Below, one piece after another: positions 44,190-56,308 of a DNA stretch of 64,000 bases. Positions within the stretch are counted from its first letter, which is position 1, and every line of letters starts with the position of its first letter. Where the stretch lies: positions 75,197,635 to 75,261,634 of the forward strand of contig NC_134398.1 in the NCBI RefSeq assembly GCF_050003625.1. The letters are read 5' to 3'. The notes under the pieces were generated by a model. That model worked only from the letters and a program-made list of their open reading frames with translations. It did not search any database and had not been told where the DNA came from. The DNA is from Haematobia irritans (Eukaryota; Arthropoda; Insecta; Diptera; Muscidae). The position numbers and the translations under genes are program-made.

Positions 44190-47041
44190 CTTAAGCCTGT
44201 TCAGGCACAGAACCCGTTCCGTATGGAGCCAAACGTTCCAGGTGAACGACTTCCATCTTTGTCCTTGGGCTGTCGTCCTTTTGAATACGGTATACAACAT
44301 CATTGATCTTCTTGATGACTTTATATGGGTCTTCCCACTGTGTTTGTAGTTTAACATAGGACATAATCCTTTCCTTCGTTGCGGGTTGAATAGCAGAACC
44401 AGTTATCCTTCTTTAAAGTCCTCATTGTTCGCTGCACGATCATATATCGCCTTCATCCTGTTACTGACCATTTTAATTTTGTTTCGCACTGATTCGTGAA
44501 CTTCACCAAATGTGTTTGGTATATCGTTACTGGTTTCTTCCATGGCGAGCTCATTAGGTGTATCGCCGAATATCAAATCTCCGGGCAACTTCAATTCCGT
44601 TCCGAATAGAACCTGGGCCGGTGTTCGTGACGTAGAATCGTGTATGGCTGATCTATACGACAGCAAAAACTTGGGTATATGCTCGTCCCAGTCTCGTTGG
44701 CTTTTATTTACCACCTTTCAAAAATGTTCTTCCAGGGTGCGATTAAACTTTTCTACCATGCCATCAGACTGTGGATGCAATGGCGTAGTCCTTTTTTTCT
44801 TGATATCATGGGAGTCACACATCTCTTTGAATATGGCCGATTCAAAATTTCTTCCTTGGTCTGAGTGTATCTCGGTCGGCACACCGTAGCGACATATCCA
44901 GTTCTTGTCGACTACATCTACAATCGTCTTCGCCTCTTGGATAGGAATGGCATATACTTCTGGCCATTTGCTGAAGTAGTTCATGACCACAAGGACATAT
45001 TGATTTCCAGAATCACTGGGAAAGGGCCTGCAACGTCCATTGCTATTCTTTCAAAAGGCGCTCCTGGCCTATACTCTTGCATAAGACCTCTACTTTTTCG
45101 TCTTGGCCCTTTCGCCTTTATGCACTTTTCATAATTTGCCACCCATTCAGCAATTGATTTCTGGCATCCAACCCAGTAAAATCGTTGCTTCACTTTCTCT
45201 GCTGTTTTGGTTATTCCTAAGTGACCTCCACTAGGTCCATTGTGGAATTCCATCAAAACATCCTTTAACTTGGAATCTGGCACGATTTTCAAGTTGCGCC
45301 TATTCTTGCCATCTTCACTTTCCCACTTTCGTTGTAGGGTTCCGTTGACTAGACATAGACTGTCCCATTGAACCCAGTATGATATCATTAGTGGACTTTC
45401 GGCTGCGATGTCTTTCTTGCTAGGTTTCTTATCTTCCTCCTTTGCCGAAATAATTTTACTCAAGGTTGGGTCTTTGCGCTGTTCTGTTGGCCAGTCCGCT
45501 CCAGATTCGACGTGCAACAGCCGGATATCAACGATTTCTTCCTTATGTTCAGCTTTCGAGCAGTGTTTGCATTCGACATTACAAGGTCGACATGACAAGG
45601 CGTCCGCGTTGCCATGTTTGCCACCTTTTCTATGCTCGATACTGAAATCATAGCTTTGGAGTCTTTCTATCCAACGTTCCAGCTGAGCTTCCGGATTCTT
45701 GAATTGAAGCAACCATCGTAGAGCTGAATGATCAGTCCTTAGCAAGAAATTCTGCCCATACAAGTATTTGTGGTAATGCTTTACGCTTTCTACGACAGCA
45801 AGCAGCTCTCTTCTAGTTACGCAATAGTCCTTCTCGGGCTAAAATATCCGATGACCTTTTCATTACCGTCAATCTGTTCAGATAGCACACCACCAATTCC
45901 GTACGCACTAGCATCTGTATCCAAAACAAATTTTTCACCAGGAATAAGATATGCCAGGACAGGAGCAGAACATAAAAGTTCTTTTAGATGATGGAATGAC
46001 TCCTCCTGTTCCTTGTTCCACTGGTACTTCGTACCTTATTGCGTTAATTTATGGAAGCTTGCGGCGATACTGGCGAAGTTTGTACGAAACGCCTGTACTA
46101 TGTGCATAAACCAAGGAAGCTGCACAACTCGTGGAGATTCCGTGGACGTGGCCAACCTTTTACTGCTTGAATTTTGTCTTCATCGGTGGATAGGCTCTCT
46201 GCTGTACCATGATGGCCCAGGTACTTAACTTCTCGTTGGAAAAGCGAGCACTTATTAGCGTTAAGTCGTAGACCAGCGGCTGAAAGTTGCTGGATAACAT
46301 CCTTCAAGTTAAGGTTCTCGTCAAATGTCAAGCAGGACTTCCAATGCAACCCCTTTAGTACCCGCTCCACCAATCGCTCAAACGTAGCCGGAGCATTGCA
46401 GAGCCCGAATGGCATTACATTGAACTGCCAAAAACCGCCATTAATGCCAAAAGCTGTCTTTTCTTTGTCTTTCTCGGCGATCTCTACTTGCCAGAATCCA
46501 CTCTGCAAATCAAGCGAGGAAAACCATGTTGTTCCGGTTAGTGTGTCCAACATGTCATCAATGCGTGGAAGTGGATAACTGTCTTTCTTGGTGACATCAT
46601 TTAACTTTCTGTAGTCCACGCAAAATCGGGTGCTTCCATCTTTCTTTCTGACTAGTACAACTGGTGAGCACCAAGGACTTGATAATGGCTCGATCACACC
46701 ACTTTCTGCCATTTCCTTTACGAGCTTATGTACCTCTTCTCGTTTTGCCAGTGGAACACTTCGTGGGGCCTGTTTTATTGGTCTTTGCTCTGTAGTATTT
46801 ATTTCATGCTTCACAACAGATGTTCTTCCATGATTTCTCTTCTCAAAAGCAAAGGCAGAGGCGTTTTTCGATAACAATTGCTTGGCCTTATTTTTCTCGG
46901 TCGGTGATAGATGACGTGTCCAAGCTTCGACATAACCTTCAAGATGTTTCTTCTCTGTGACATGTGCCTTCGATGAGTTGCTTTAAAAATTGACTATTGC
47001 CTCGGCTGGTGTACTTTTACCAATCTCAGAAAATTTTCCAA
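44190..47041 (-). pseudogene. Ty3/gypsy pol: reverse transcriptase, RNase H, integrase (decayed)
   Basis: Minus-strand order: a short piece at 46990-46878; reverse transcriptase 46877-46098 (VDYRKLND, SSLDLQSGFWQV, FGLCNAPATF); RNase H about 46010-45640 (LDTDASAYGIGG, RTDHSALRWL, KHGNADALS); integrase zinc finger (about 45250-45120); core with MDVAGPFP, HSDQGRNF and E at D-35-E spacing (about 45030-44730); and a C-terminal part ending near 44190 with a YKVIKKIND motif. Defects: an in-frame deletion at about 46340 removes the Y-x-D-D active site; a stop ends the RT piece at 46098; frame losses near 45985, 45770 and 44985; in-frame TGA at 44715-44717; and shifts near 44400-44340. The element cannot be active. 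Confidence 0.88.
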
Positions 47042-47043
47042 TA

Positions 47044-48339
47044 AAGGGTGATACGGTCAAAATTTCGTCAAGGGAAAACGCGTGTAAATCGGTGAAATCG
47101 TTTATTTAAAAAATCAAATTAAATTTCTTTTTCAAGTTCAATTAGTATAAAATTCAGAAAAATATTCAGTTAGGCTTTAGCTTTTCCAAATCCGAATTGC
47201 CGGGCCTCACGCTTGACACCTGCCATCAGATTTTGTACAGCCACCTTGTCCACCTTCTTCGCCGCAGAAAGCCAGTTTGCCTTGAACTGCTGCTCAACCT
47301 TAGCAGTTTTTTGGCCTTCTTTAGGTTCCGCTTGACAATAGCCCAGTATTTCTCAATTGAGCAAAGCTCTGGCGTGTTGGGACGGTTCTTGTCCTTGGGA
47401 ACCACCTGTACGTTGTAGGCGGCGTACCACTCCATGGCCTTTTTACCGTAATGGCAAGATGCCAAATCCGGCCAAAACAGTACGGAACAACCGTGTATCT
47501 TTAGGAAAGGCAGCAGACGTTTATTCAAACACTCTTTCACGTAAATTTCTTGGTTGACAGTCCTGGAAGCTATGAAAATGCTGCTTTTCAAGCCACAGGT
47601 ACAGATGGCTTGCCAAACCAGATATTTCTTTGCGAACTTTGACAGTTTTATGTGCTTGGAAATATCTGCTACCTTTCCCCATCCTTTTGCCGTATAAAAC
47701 TCCTGTCCCGGAAGCTGCTTGTAGTCGGCTTTGACGTAGGTTTCGTCGTCCATTACCACGCAGTCAAACTTCGTCAGCATCGTCGTGTATAGCCTCCGGT
47801 ATCGCGCTTTGGCCGTCGTATTTTGTTTATCATCGCGATTTGGAGTCACTACCTTCTTGTAAGTCGATAGTCCGGCTCGTTTTTTGGCTCGATGCACGGT
47901 TGTAGACGATACACCCAGCTTATTTGCGGCATCTCGGAGAGAGAGGTTGGGGTTTCGCTTGAAACTACCGGCGACTCTCTTTGTCGTCTCAGCGGCTTCC
48001 GGTTTTCGATTTCCCCCCGATCCCGACTTCCTGGCTGTTGACAAACGTTCCCCAAACACTTTAATTACATTTGTAACGGTTGATTTTGTGCAACTTTTAG
48101 CGATTTTGCCAGCTTTGCGTGCGAGTAGCTCGGATTTTCGCGATGCGCGAGCAAAATTTTCATACGCTGCTCTTCTTGCTTGGACGGCATTTTGACAACT
48201 GAAGAGTGAATTCCAAAATCACAATAGGAGCAACATTCTACACACACACACCTTCAAAATGAGGGGTGTTCAGGTTCTTTAAATGCAAAATTGAAAGAAA
48301 TACGTCAAGTTTATATTGAGCAAATTTTGACCGTATCAC
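47044..48339 (-). mobile_element. Tc1/mariner-type DD37E transposon, copy 1, inserted in gypsy
   Basis: Left end AAGGGTGATACGGTCAAAAT follows TA (47042-47043). The right end retains TTTTGACCGTATCAC but lacks the last bases, by comparison with the second copy ending at 62715. It splits the gypsy element between the protease stub and the RT part, and much of the protease is missing too, so a deletion accompanied or followed insertion. Confidence 0.85.
47170..48190 (-). pseudogene. DD37E transposase, copy 1 (two frameshifts)
   Basis: Start ATG at 48190 (MPSKQEEQRMKILLAHREN), stop at 47170-47172; about 340 codons expected. Paired helix-turn-helix regions: SHAKLAKSLKVA and LRDAANKLGVSSTTVHRA, with a GSGGNRKPE linker between. 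Catalytic part: VVMDDETYV, then FWPDLASCHYGKKA, then SIEKYWAIVK. By my count 37 residues separate the second D from the E, the spacing of the DD37E group known from mosquitoes. Defects: a 2-base insertion near 48070 relative to copy 2, and a one-base loss in an A run near 47310, after the catalytic E. All three acids remain. Confidence 0.85.
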
Positions 48340-48410
48340 GTCAATGTACGCTTGTCGCCGTTAATAAACCCCGCGACAGTTAAATTAGGGCTGTTTTCTT
48401 TTTGCACTGG
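48340..48410 (-). pseudogene. Gypsy protease N-terminal stub
   Basis: The minus strand reads PNLTVAGFINGDKRTL, typical of the start of a Ty3/gypsy aspartic protease, just before the expected D-T/S-G active site. It is cut there by the DD37E transposon. It shows that the transposon landed in pol. Confidence 0.55.
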
Positions 48411-48649
48411 GTACAACATTTGTATGGGCTATCCAGAACATCGTTGCACTGGTGTTCTATCCAGAACATCTCATCAGTGCAAGTCGCGCCGATCTTGCCA
48501 GATTGTGTTTTGATAAAGTGACGCTTCATCGATTCACAATAGCACTTTATTGTGACTAATTTACCGAAAACATGAAATGCAAAGTGGTATAGTCTCATAA
48601 ATAATCGCAGCAGTAAATATTGTTTACTAATTGGAGCATTTCATACATT
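48411..48649. other. Unassigned DNA upstream of gypsy protease stub
   Basis: May be gag-derived. The minus-strand frame 48598-48380 has several cysteines but no zinc-knuckle pattern I recognise. Confidence 0.3.
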
Positions 48650-50159
48650 AACAAGTATATACGGCCGTAAGTTCGGCCAGGCCGAAGCTTATGTACCCTC
48701 CATCATGGATTGCCTAGAAACTTCATCTAAACACTGCCATCCACAATCGAATTACTTAAGTTGAGGTAACGCTTGCCGATGGCAAGGTATCTTAAAACCT
48801 CCTCTTCTAAATTGTATGTAAGTCCATACGTGGCATATATGAAATCAAAAAATATCGATCCAATACGTATATAATTCAGTTTGACAAAGTAGACGTAAAA
48901 TTTTGACAAAATTTTCTACAGAAATAAAATTTTAACAAAATTTTCTATAGAAATGAACCGATATGGACCAATTTTTGTGTGATTGGACCAATTTTGGTAT
49001 GGTTGTTAGCGACCATATACTAACACCACGTGCCTAATTTGAACCGGATTGGATGAATTGTGCTCCTCCAAGAGGCTCCGGGGATCAAATCTGGAGAATA
49101 TTTTATATGGGGGCTATATATAATTAGGGACCGATATGGACCAATTCTGGCACGGTTGTTAAAGATCATATACTAACACCATGTTCCAAATTACAACCGG
49201 ATTGGATGAAATTTGCTTCTCTTGGAGACTTCGCAAGCCAAATCTGGGGATCGGTTTATATGGGGGCTATATATAATTATGAACCGATGTGGACAAATTT
49301 TTGCATGGTTGTTAGAGCCCACATACCAATATCATGTACCAAACTTCAGGCGGATCGGATGAAATTTGCTTCTATTTGAGGCTCCGCAACCTAAATCTGG
49401 GGATCGGTTTATATGGACGCCATAAATAATTGAGGACCGATGTAGACCAATTTTTGCACGGTTGTTAGAGACCATATACCAATACCATGTACCAAATTTC
49501 AGCCGGATCGGATGCAATTTGCCCCTCTTTGAGGCTTCGCAAGCCAAATCTGGAGATCGGTTTATATGGGGTCTATATATAATTATGGACCGATATGGAC
49601 CAATTTTTGCATGGTTGTTAGAGACCATATACCAACATCATGTACCAAATTTCAGCCAGATCGGATGAAATTTGCTTCTATTTTAGGCTCCGCAAGCCAA
49701 ATCTGGAGATCGGTTTATATGGGGGCTATATATAATTATGGACCGATGTGGACAAATTTTTGCATGGTTGTTAGAGACCATATTCCAACACCATATACCA
49801 AATTTCAGCCGGATCGGATGAAATATGCTTCTGTTAGAGGCTCCACAAGCCAAATCTGAGGGTCCCTTTATATGGGGGCTATACGTAAAAGTGGACCGAT
49901 ATGGCCCATTTTCAATACCATCTGACCTACATCGATAACAACTACTTGTGCCAAGTTTCAAGTCGATAGCTTGTTTCGTTCGGAAGTTAGCGTGATTTCA
50001 ACAGATGGACGGACGGACGGACGGACATGCTTAGATCGACTCAGAATTTCACCACGACCCAGAATATATATACTTTATGGGGTCTTAGAGCAATATTTCG
50101 ATGTGTTACAAACGGAATGACAAAGTTAATATACCCCCATCCTATGATGGAGGGCATAA
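48650..50159 (-). mobile_element. Family A repeat A6, reversed
   Basis: Complete ends: TAACAAGTATATACGGCCG at the left (3' end) and ATGATGGAGGGCATAAA at the right (5' end). Short 30 bp array (about 48890-48955), about six modules, (GACR)n at about 50005-50030. Confidence 0.8.
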
Positions 50160-50744
50160 AAATGCAAGATTTCACTTCTTTTCTGTGATTGTTTTATATA
50201 CCTATATATAAGGACTGTTTTTCATATATTTGGTGTAAAAATTATATGTTTGGAACTGAAACTTGTAGCACATTATTATACTCTCCACCATAGGATGGGG
50301 GTATTATATTAACTTTGTCATTCCGTTTGTAACAAATCGAAATATTGGTCTAAGACCCCATAAAGTATATATATTCTGCGTCGTGGTGAAATTCTGAGTC
50401 GATCTAGCTTTGTCCGTCCGACCGGCTGTCCGTCCGTCTGTGGAGAAGTATTGGTCTAAGACCCCATAAAGTATATATATTCTGCGTCGTGGTGAAATTC
50501 TGAGTCGATCTAGCTTTGTCCGTCCGTCTGTGGAAATCACGCTAACTTCCGAACGAAACAAGCTATAGACTTGAAACTTTGCACAAGTAGTTGTTATTGA
50601 TGTAGGATGGTATTCAAATGGGCCATATCGGACCACGTTTACGTATAGCCCCCCTATAAACCGATCCCTAGATTTGACCTCCGGAGCCTCTTGGAGGAGT
50701 AACTTTCATCCGATCCAGTTGAAATTTGGTACGTGGTGTTAGTA

Positions 50745-51679
50745 AAAGGTGGTTAAAATTTCAAGGGCCGATGTTGATTTTGAATAAAACACAAACTATT
50801 TAGGAAATTATTGTAATTTTATTTTATTATGATATATTGGTATTACTCAATATGTATGGAACAAAATATCGGCCAAATGGGCGCCGCGACCTCGGTGGCA
50901 CACCTTCATCCGATGGTCCACATTTGCGATAACGCTGAGGCATAATGGAGGTTCTATGCCGTTAATTTGCCGTATTTTCTCATCCTTTAGCTCTTGAATT
51001 GTTGCTGGCTTATCGACGTACACCTTTTCTTTCAAACAACCCCAAAGAAAAAATTCCAACGGTGTCAAATCACATGATCTTGGCGGCCAATTGACATCGC
51101 CATTACGTGAGATAACACGGCCATTGAATTTCTTGCGCAAAAGAGCCATTGTTTCGTTAGCTGTGTGGAAAGTGGCACCGTCCTGTAGAAACCACATATC
51201 GTCCACATCCTTATTTTCCAATTCGGGCCATAAAAAAGTTCGTTATCATCTCACGATAGCGAACACCATTCACAGTAACTACCTGACCGGCCTCATTTTG
51301 GAAAAAATACGGCCCGATGATGCCGCCAGCCCATAAACCGCACCAAACAGTCACACTTTGTGGGTGCATTGGTTTTTCGACAATCACTCTTGGATTCTCA
51401 TTCGCCCAAATGCGGCAATTCTGTTTATTGACGAATCCACTGAGGTGAAAATGTGCCTCATCACTGAAAATGATTTTCTTCGAAAATTGATCATCCACTG
51501 TTGCCATTTCTTGGAACCATTTAACACGTTGTTGGATTGTGTAATACACAATGTGTATCTCTCCATGGTTCAAATTGAATAAGTCTAAAATAAAGAAATG
51601 TCAAATAAAATTCGGAAAAGAACTTGGCGTTTAAGTGTGGTTCACATTCAACATCGGCCCTTACAATTTAACCACCCTT
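50745..51679 (-). mobile_element. 935 bp IS630/mariner-type element with TA duplication
   Basis: Inverted ends AAAGGTGGTTAAA and the complement of AAGGGTGGTTAAATTG, flanked by TA at 50743-50744 and 51680-51681. Removing it and one TA restores the family A text GTTAGTATATGGTC. The short length implies internal deletion. Confidence 0.88.
50847..51573 (-). pseudogene. IS630/mariner-type transposase, C-terminal part
   Basis: Two overlapping frames (51573-51211 and 51221-50847). The first has FSDEAHFHLSGFVN with the first catalytic aspartate and VTVWCGLWAGGIIGPYFF. The second has WFLQDGATFHTA with the second, and NWPPRSCDLTPLEFFLWG with the probable third acid. I count 36 residues between the second and third aspartates. 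A one-base slip in a T run near 51225 separates the frames. The N-terminal DNA-binding half is absent. Confidence 0.85.
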
Positions 51680-52818
51680 TATATGGTCTCTAACAACCAT
51701 GCAAAAATTGGTTCACATCGATCCATAATTATATATAGCCCCCGTATAAGCCGATCTCAAATTTTAACATCCGGATCCTATTGGAGTAACAAAATTCATC
51801 CGACCCGGTTGAAATTTGGTACATGGTGTAAGTATATGGTCTCTATCAACCATGAAAAAATTTACCCATATTATATATAGCCCATATAAATATATATATA
51901 AGCTCGATCACCAGATTTGACATCCGGAGCCTCTTGGAGGAGTAAAATGCGTCTGATCCGGTTGAAATTTGGTACGTAGAGTTAGTTAGCAGTGTATAAT
52001 TATATAGAGTCCCCATATAGTCCGATCACCTGATTTGATCTCCGGAGCCTCTTGGAGGAGCAAATTTCATCCGATCCGGTTGAAATTGGTACGTGGTGTA
52101 AGTATATACCAACTATGAAAAATTTAGTCCATATCGGTCCATAATTATAAATAGCCCCCATATCAACCAATCCCCAGATTTGAACTCCGGAGCTTCTTGG
52201 AGGAGAAAAATTTATTCGTTTGGCTAAAATTTTTTACATTGTGCTAGTATATGGCCGCTAACAACCATGCCAAATTTGGTCCAAATCGGTCTATAGTTGT
52301 ATACAGCCCCAGATAAACCGATCTCAAATCACACAAAAATTAATTACCGCGCAAAAGTTCATATCGGATTGTAATTATTTGTAGACTTCCCTATTTATAC
52401 CGGTCAGGAATTGAATTATATACGAATTTAATCTGCCTTGTTTGTCTAATATATACTACGTATGGACTAACTTACAATTTACAAGGCGATGTTAAAATGT
52501 TTTAAGATACCTTTCCATCGCCAAGTATTGCCAAGTAATTCGTAGATGTTTCTACTCAAGCCATGGTGGAGGGTATATAAGATTCGGCCTGGCCGAACTT
52601 ACGGCCGTATATACTTGTTTTTAATTGTAAACATATAATGTTCATAAACTAGCATAACATGTTTGCGACATATATGTTATTATGTTAGAACATTTTAAGG
52701 GTGTGAAGTTAAAGTTGTTTTCTAAAGTTGTTTTAGCGAAGATACAAACCACTTTAATTTTTTGCATTTTCGTTTTTGTTGCGAATTTAAGACTTTTTTT
52801 TGCAACAAATTTCTTTTT

Positions 52819-54000
52819 CGGGCATTTCGAGGAAGAGTTAAAAAGCAAAAGTGTGTATAGGGCATTATCTCGGAGATAGGAGAACTCCCCCGCAAAGAGG
52901 GCAGAGGCGTAGGTCATCTAGTTAATGAGATAAAAGGGCGGACATTAATGTATTTTCTAAGAGCTAAAAACATTGATGGGACACAGTTTTTACAATATTT
53001 TAATTGATTCTATTAGCTTTAAGGGTGTAGAAGACTATTCTGGAGATTCCATGAGCGTAGCTGGGCTTTAAGTCTGAGGGGGGTCAATTATATTTAGGCC
53101 GATTTTGTGGGTCGATTTTCGGGCATTTCTAGGAAGAGCTAAAAGGCAAAAGTGGGTATAGCATATTAGCCCCGAGCTAGGAGAATCCTCTCCCCCAAAC
53201 GCCAGAGGCGTAGGTCATCTAGTTAACGAGATAAAAGGGGGGACATTAATGTATTTTCTAAGAGCTAAAAACATTGATGGGTCGCAGTTTAAAAAAAAAA
53301 AATCAATTGAATCTATTAGCTTTAAGGGCGTAGAAGACTATTCTGGAGATTCCATGAGCGTATCTGGGCTTTAAGTCTGAGGGGGGTCAATTATATTTAG
53401 GCCAATTTTGTGGGTCGATTTTCGGGCATTTCTAGGAAAAGTTAAAAGGCAAAAGTGGGTATAGCATATTAGCCCCGAGCTAGGAGAAACCTCTCCCCCA
53501 AGCGCCAGAGGCGTAGGTCATCTAGTTAACGAGATAAAAGGGGGGACATTAATGTATTTTCTAAGAGCTAAAAATCATTGCTGGGGCATAGTTTTTACAA
53601 AATTTTAATTGATTCTATTAGCTTTAAGGGTGTAGAAGACTATTCTGGAGATTCCATGAGCGTATCTGGGCTTTAAGTCTGAGGGGGTCAATTATATTTA
53701 GGCCAATTTTGTGGGTCGATTTTCGAGCATTTCTAGGAAGAGTTAAAAGGCAAAAGTGAGTATAGCACATTAGCCCCAAGGCAGGAGAATGCTCTCTCCC
53801 AAATGCCAGATGCGTAGGTCATCTAGTTAACGAAATAAAAAGGGGGACATTAATGTATTTTCTAACAGCTAAAAATCATTGCTGGGGCATAGTTTTTACA
53901 AAATTTTAATTGATTCTATTAGCTTTAAGGGTGTGGAAGACTATTCTGGAGATTCCATGAGCGTAGCTGGGTTTTAAGTCTGAGGGGGGTCAATTTTAAA
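52819..54000. repeat. Four ~300 bp tandem units, left foldback arm
   Basis: Units begin near 52819, 53118, 53417 and 53716 at TTTTCGGGCATTTCTAGG or a close variant. Each contains AGGCGTAGGTCATCTAGTTA and CTGGAGATTCCATGAGCG. Confidence 0.8.
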
Positions 54001-54474
54001 ATTTTAACTTTTCAACGAAAATTCACAAAAAATCAACCAAATTTCGTCGTGATTTGTTGCTGATAGACTAAATGCAATCAAATATGAACAAATTTTGTTA
54101 ATTATTTTATATTTACGACTTTAAAATAGAGTGAGTTAAAACCCAATTATATGCCTAAACTGTTCAAGCCTCTTTTTGGCTATTTCTGATAGACGAAAAC
54201 GAACCAAAGGGGGTACACGTTTGTAACCCCAACTGTGGAGCGTACCCCACTGAAAATCCCATGGGCGTAGGTCATCTGTGTGAGAAGAAATCAGGGGGGT
54301 TCAAATCAACTTTTATGTCCGTTTTTGAACGCATTATGGACACAATTTCTTTTAAATTTTGAAATAAATAGAAAGCCCAGATTGAGAAGAAAGCTACCGT
54401 TATATTTCCATAAACGTAGCTTATTTCAATTTTAAAAGGGGGCTAAGTAATTTTATCAAAAATTTCGATATGGA

Positions 54475-54780
54475 TTTTCACCTATTTACAACCCACAACA
54501 ACGAACTAAAGTGCGTATACGTAGGTAGCTGCACCCTTGGAGCATCCCCCAGTGAAAGCACCATGGGCGTATCTCATCTGTGAGAAGAGAAAAGTCAAGG
54601 GGGTAAAAGTACTTTCTGTTACTATTTCAACTATTTTCAACACCGATTTTCACCTATTTACACCCCACGACAACGAACTAAAGTGGGTATACGTAGGTAG
54701 CTGCACCCTTGGAGCATCCCCCAGTGAAAGCCCCATGGGCGTACCTCATCTGTGAACGGAGAAAAGTCAAGGAGCGCTAA
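54475..54780. repeat. Two ~175 bp tandem units, left arm only
   Basis: CACCTATTTACAACCCAC ... GGGCGTATCTCATCTG repeated twice. The right arm lacks this part and the DNA back to about 54190, so about 540 bp was lost on the right or gained on the left. Confidence 0.7.
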
Positions 54781-55273
54781 AATATTTTTCAGTACTCTGT
54801 AGCGGCAAATTTTTTTAACAAAGGTTTCATATGTGTACCAATAATATTCGTGTTCTCTTAGTCATGATTTTATCGAATCTATATATTATTATCCTTGAAT
54901 CATTTATTTAAAAAATTTTGTATATATATTGTTGAAAGCCTCATATTTCTACTCGATCATTTTTGCTAACAATGTTCGCGAACAGAACTATTGTCACTAG
55001 AGTTCATACACGGTGTAGATGCCAAGTAAGAAGAATATTATTAAAATTGCGCGCGTCTGAAGTTGGCAACACTTTTCACTTTTCTCTTTAAGTTGGCAAC
55101 ACTTTTCACATGATTGTAACCTAGGGCACAAATATGCAAAGATAATCGAATTCTATTGCAAAACACCAAAATGCTCAAAATATATATATTTATTTCAAGT
55201 ATTCTACATAAAAAGCCAAAAATACAAGTAATTCAATTTTATATGCAGAATTATTAGCACGGGCACAGCGTTA

Positions 55274-55637
55274 AGGCCGGTATGCACCTCTAGCGAAAAA
55301 TTTCATTCCCATTAGAAATGCATTGTTATTTATGCTAACGAAATTTTCGGTAGCGTTCAATTTCGTAAGCTGGTACGCACCTCTAATGAAAATAACAGGG
55401 TTGTCAAAAGCATATTTTGGCAGCAAACATTTAATTTATTACAATCATTGTGTGCGTAAGAGTTTTAAAAGGTCTGTAAATAATAAACAATTTATTTGAG
55501 GAATATTTGGAACATAAATTAACAATTTTTAAAAGCGATTAGCTGGTTTAAAATTTGTGTACACAGCCCTGTTTTGTTGTTGTAGACATAAAAAAAATTT
55601 TGCTACCGAAAATTTCGCTAGTGGTGCATACTGCCCT
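55274..55637. mobile_element. 364 bp PIF/Harbinger-like MITE in left arm
   Basis: Inverted ends AGGCCGGTATGCACCTCTAG and the complement of AGGGCAGTATGCACCACTAG, flanked by TTA (55271-55273 and 55638-55640). A 3 bp TWA duplication and such ends fit PIF/Harbinger. Confidence 0.85.
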
Positions 55638-55719
55638 TTATACGGAGGCAAACATGTATATGAAGAAGCGTTCATATTACATGATTATTTGTACAAAATT
55701 TTGGGGATGCCATATAATG

Positions 55720-56285
55720 GGCCGTCCACACTATAAGTTTATCCAGTATTGGTATTCTGTATTTCTTCACGATAATCGCATCTTTTACGAAAAACGTGTT
55801 TGCACTAACGATCGTGTCATTCTGTAACTAATCTGTAGCAACTGTTGTTTAAGCTGCGTTTCGATTGGCAACCCTGCTACGAAATTTGCATGAATGAAAT
55901 TTTCTGCTCAAAACGTCAATTTATTAGAGAAAACAAACAACCAAAACAAAAATCTTCGTTTTTAGTTAACGATGTATTTATTGTTATATGCATAGAAAAC
56001 AACACAGCTGATTTTAACGATTGTAAATGTAGTTTAAAACGTCTACCGAATAGCTTTGATGTTATTTTTCTTGTTATCCCATCTTAACGATGCGATTCAT
56101 CGTTAAAAAAAAACAGAATCCCACTACAGACGACAGTAATCGAGTCAAAAATAGTGACCACACTGTTAAGTTATGTCCGATATCATAATCGTCGATCACA
56201 TTAACAACTGACAACATATTTATCGATTTTTTAGTCATTCTGTACAACAACATTCCGTCCTGATAAACTTATAATCTGGACGCGG
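55720..56285. mobile_element. 566 bp MITE with 7 bp TSD near the foldback centre
   Basis: Inverted ends GGCCGTCCACACTATAAG and the complement of CCGCGTCCAGATTATAAG, flanked by TATAATG (55713-55719 and 56286-56292). A 7 bp duplication is usual for the 1360/Galileo branch of the P superfamily, which makes that a guess only. Small frames inside have no domain. Confidence 0.8.
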
Positions 56286-56308
56286 TATAATGCACATGTT
56301 AATTAAAA

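Larger units (their letters stand above)
50276..52618 (+). mobile_element. Family A repeat A7, with nested mariner-type element
   Basis: Starts TTATACTCTCCACCATAGG and ends in the GGCC hairpin plus ATATACTTGTTT. A stretch of about 100 bp including the (GTCY)n tract is locally duplicated (about 50343-50446 and 50447-50535). Interrupted at GTTAGTA by the element at 50745-51679. Confidence 0.8.

Noticed and set aside
44512..46833. Plus-strand frames of 60-125 codons
   Set aside because: Shadows of the decayed gypsy pol on the minus strand.
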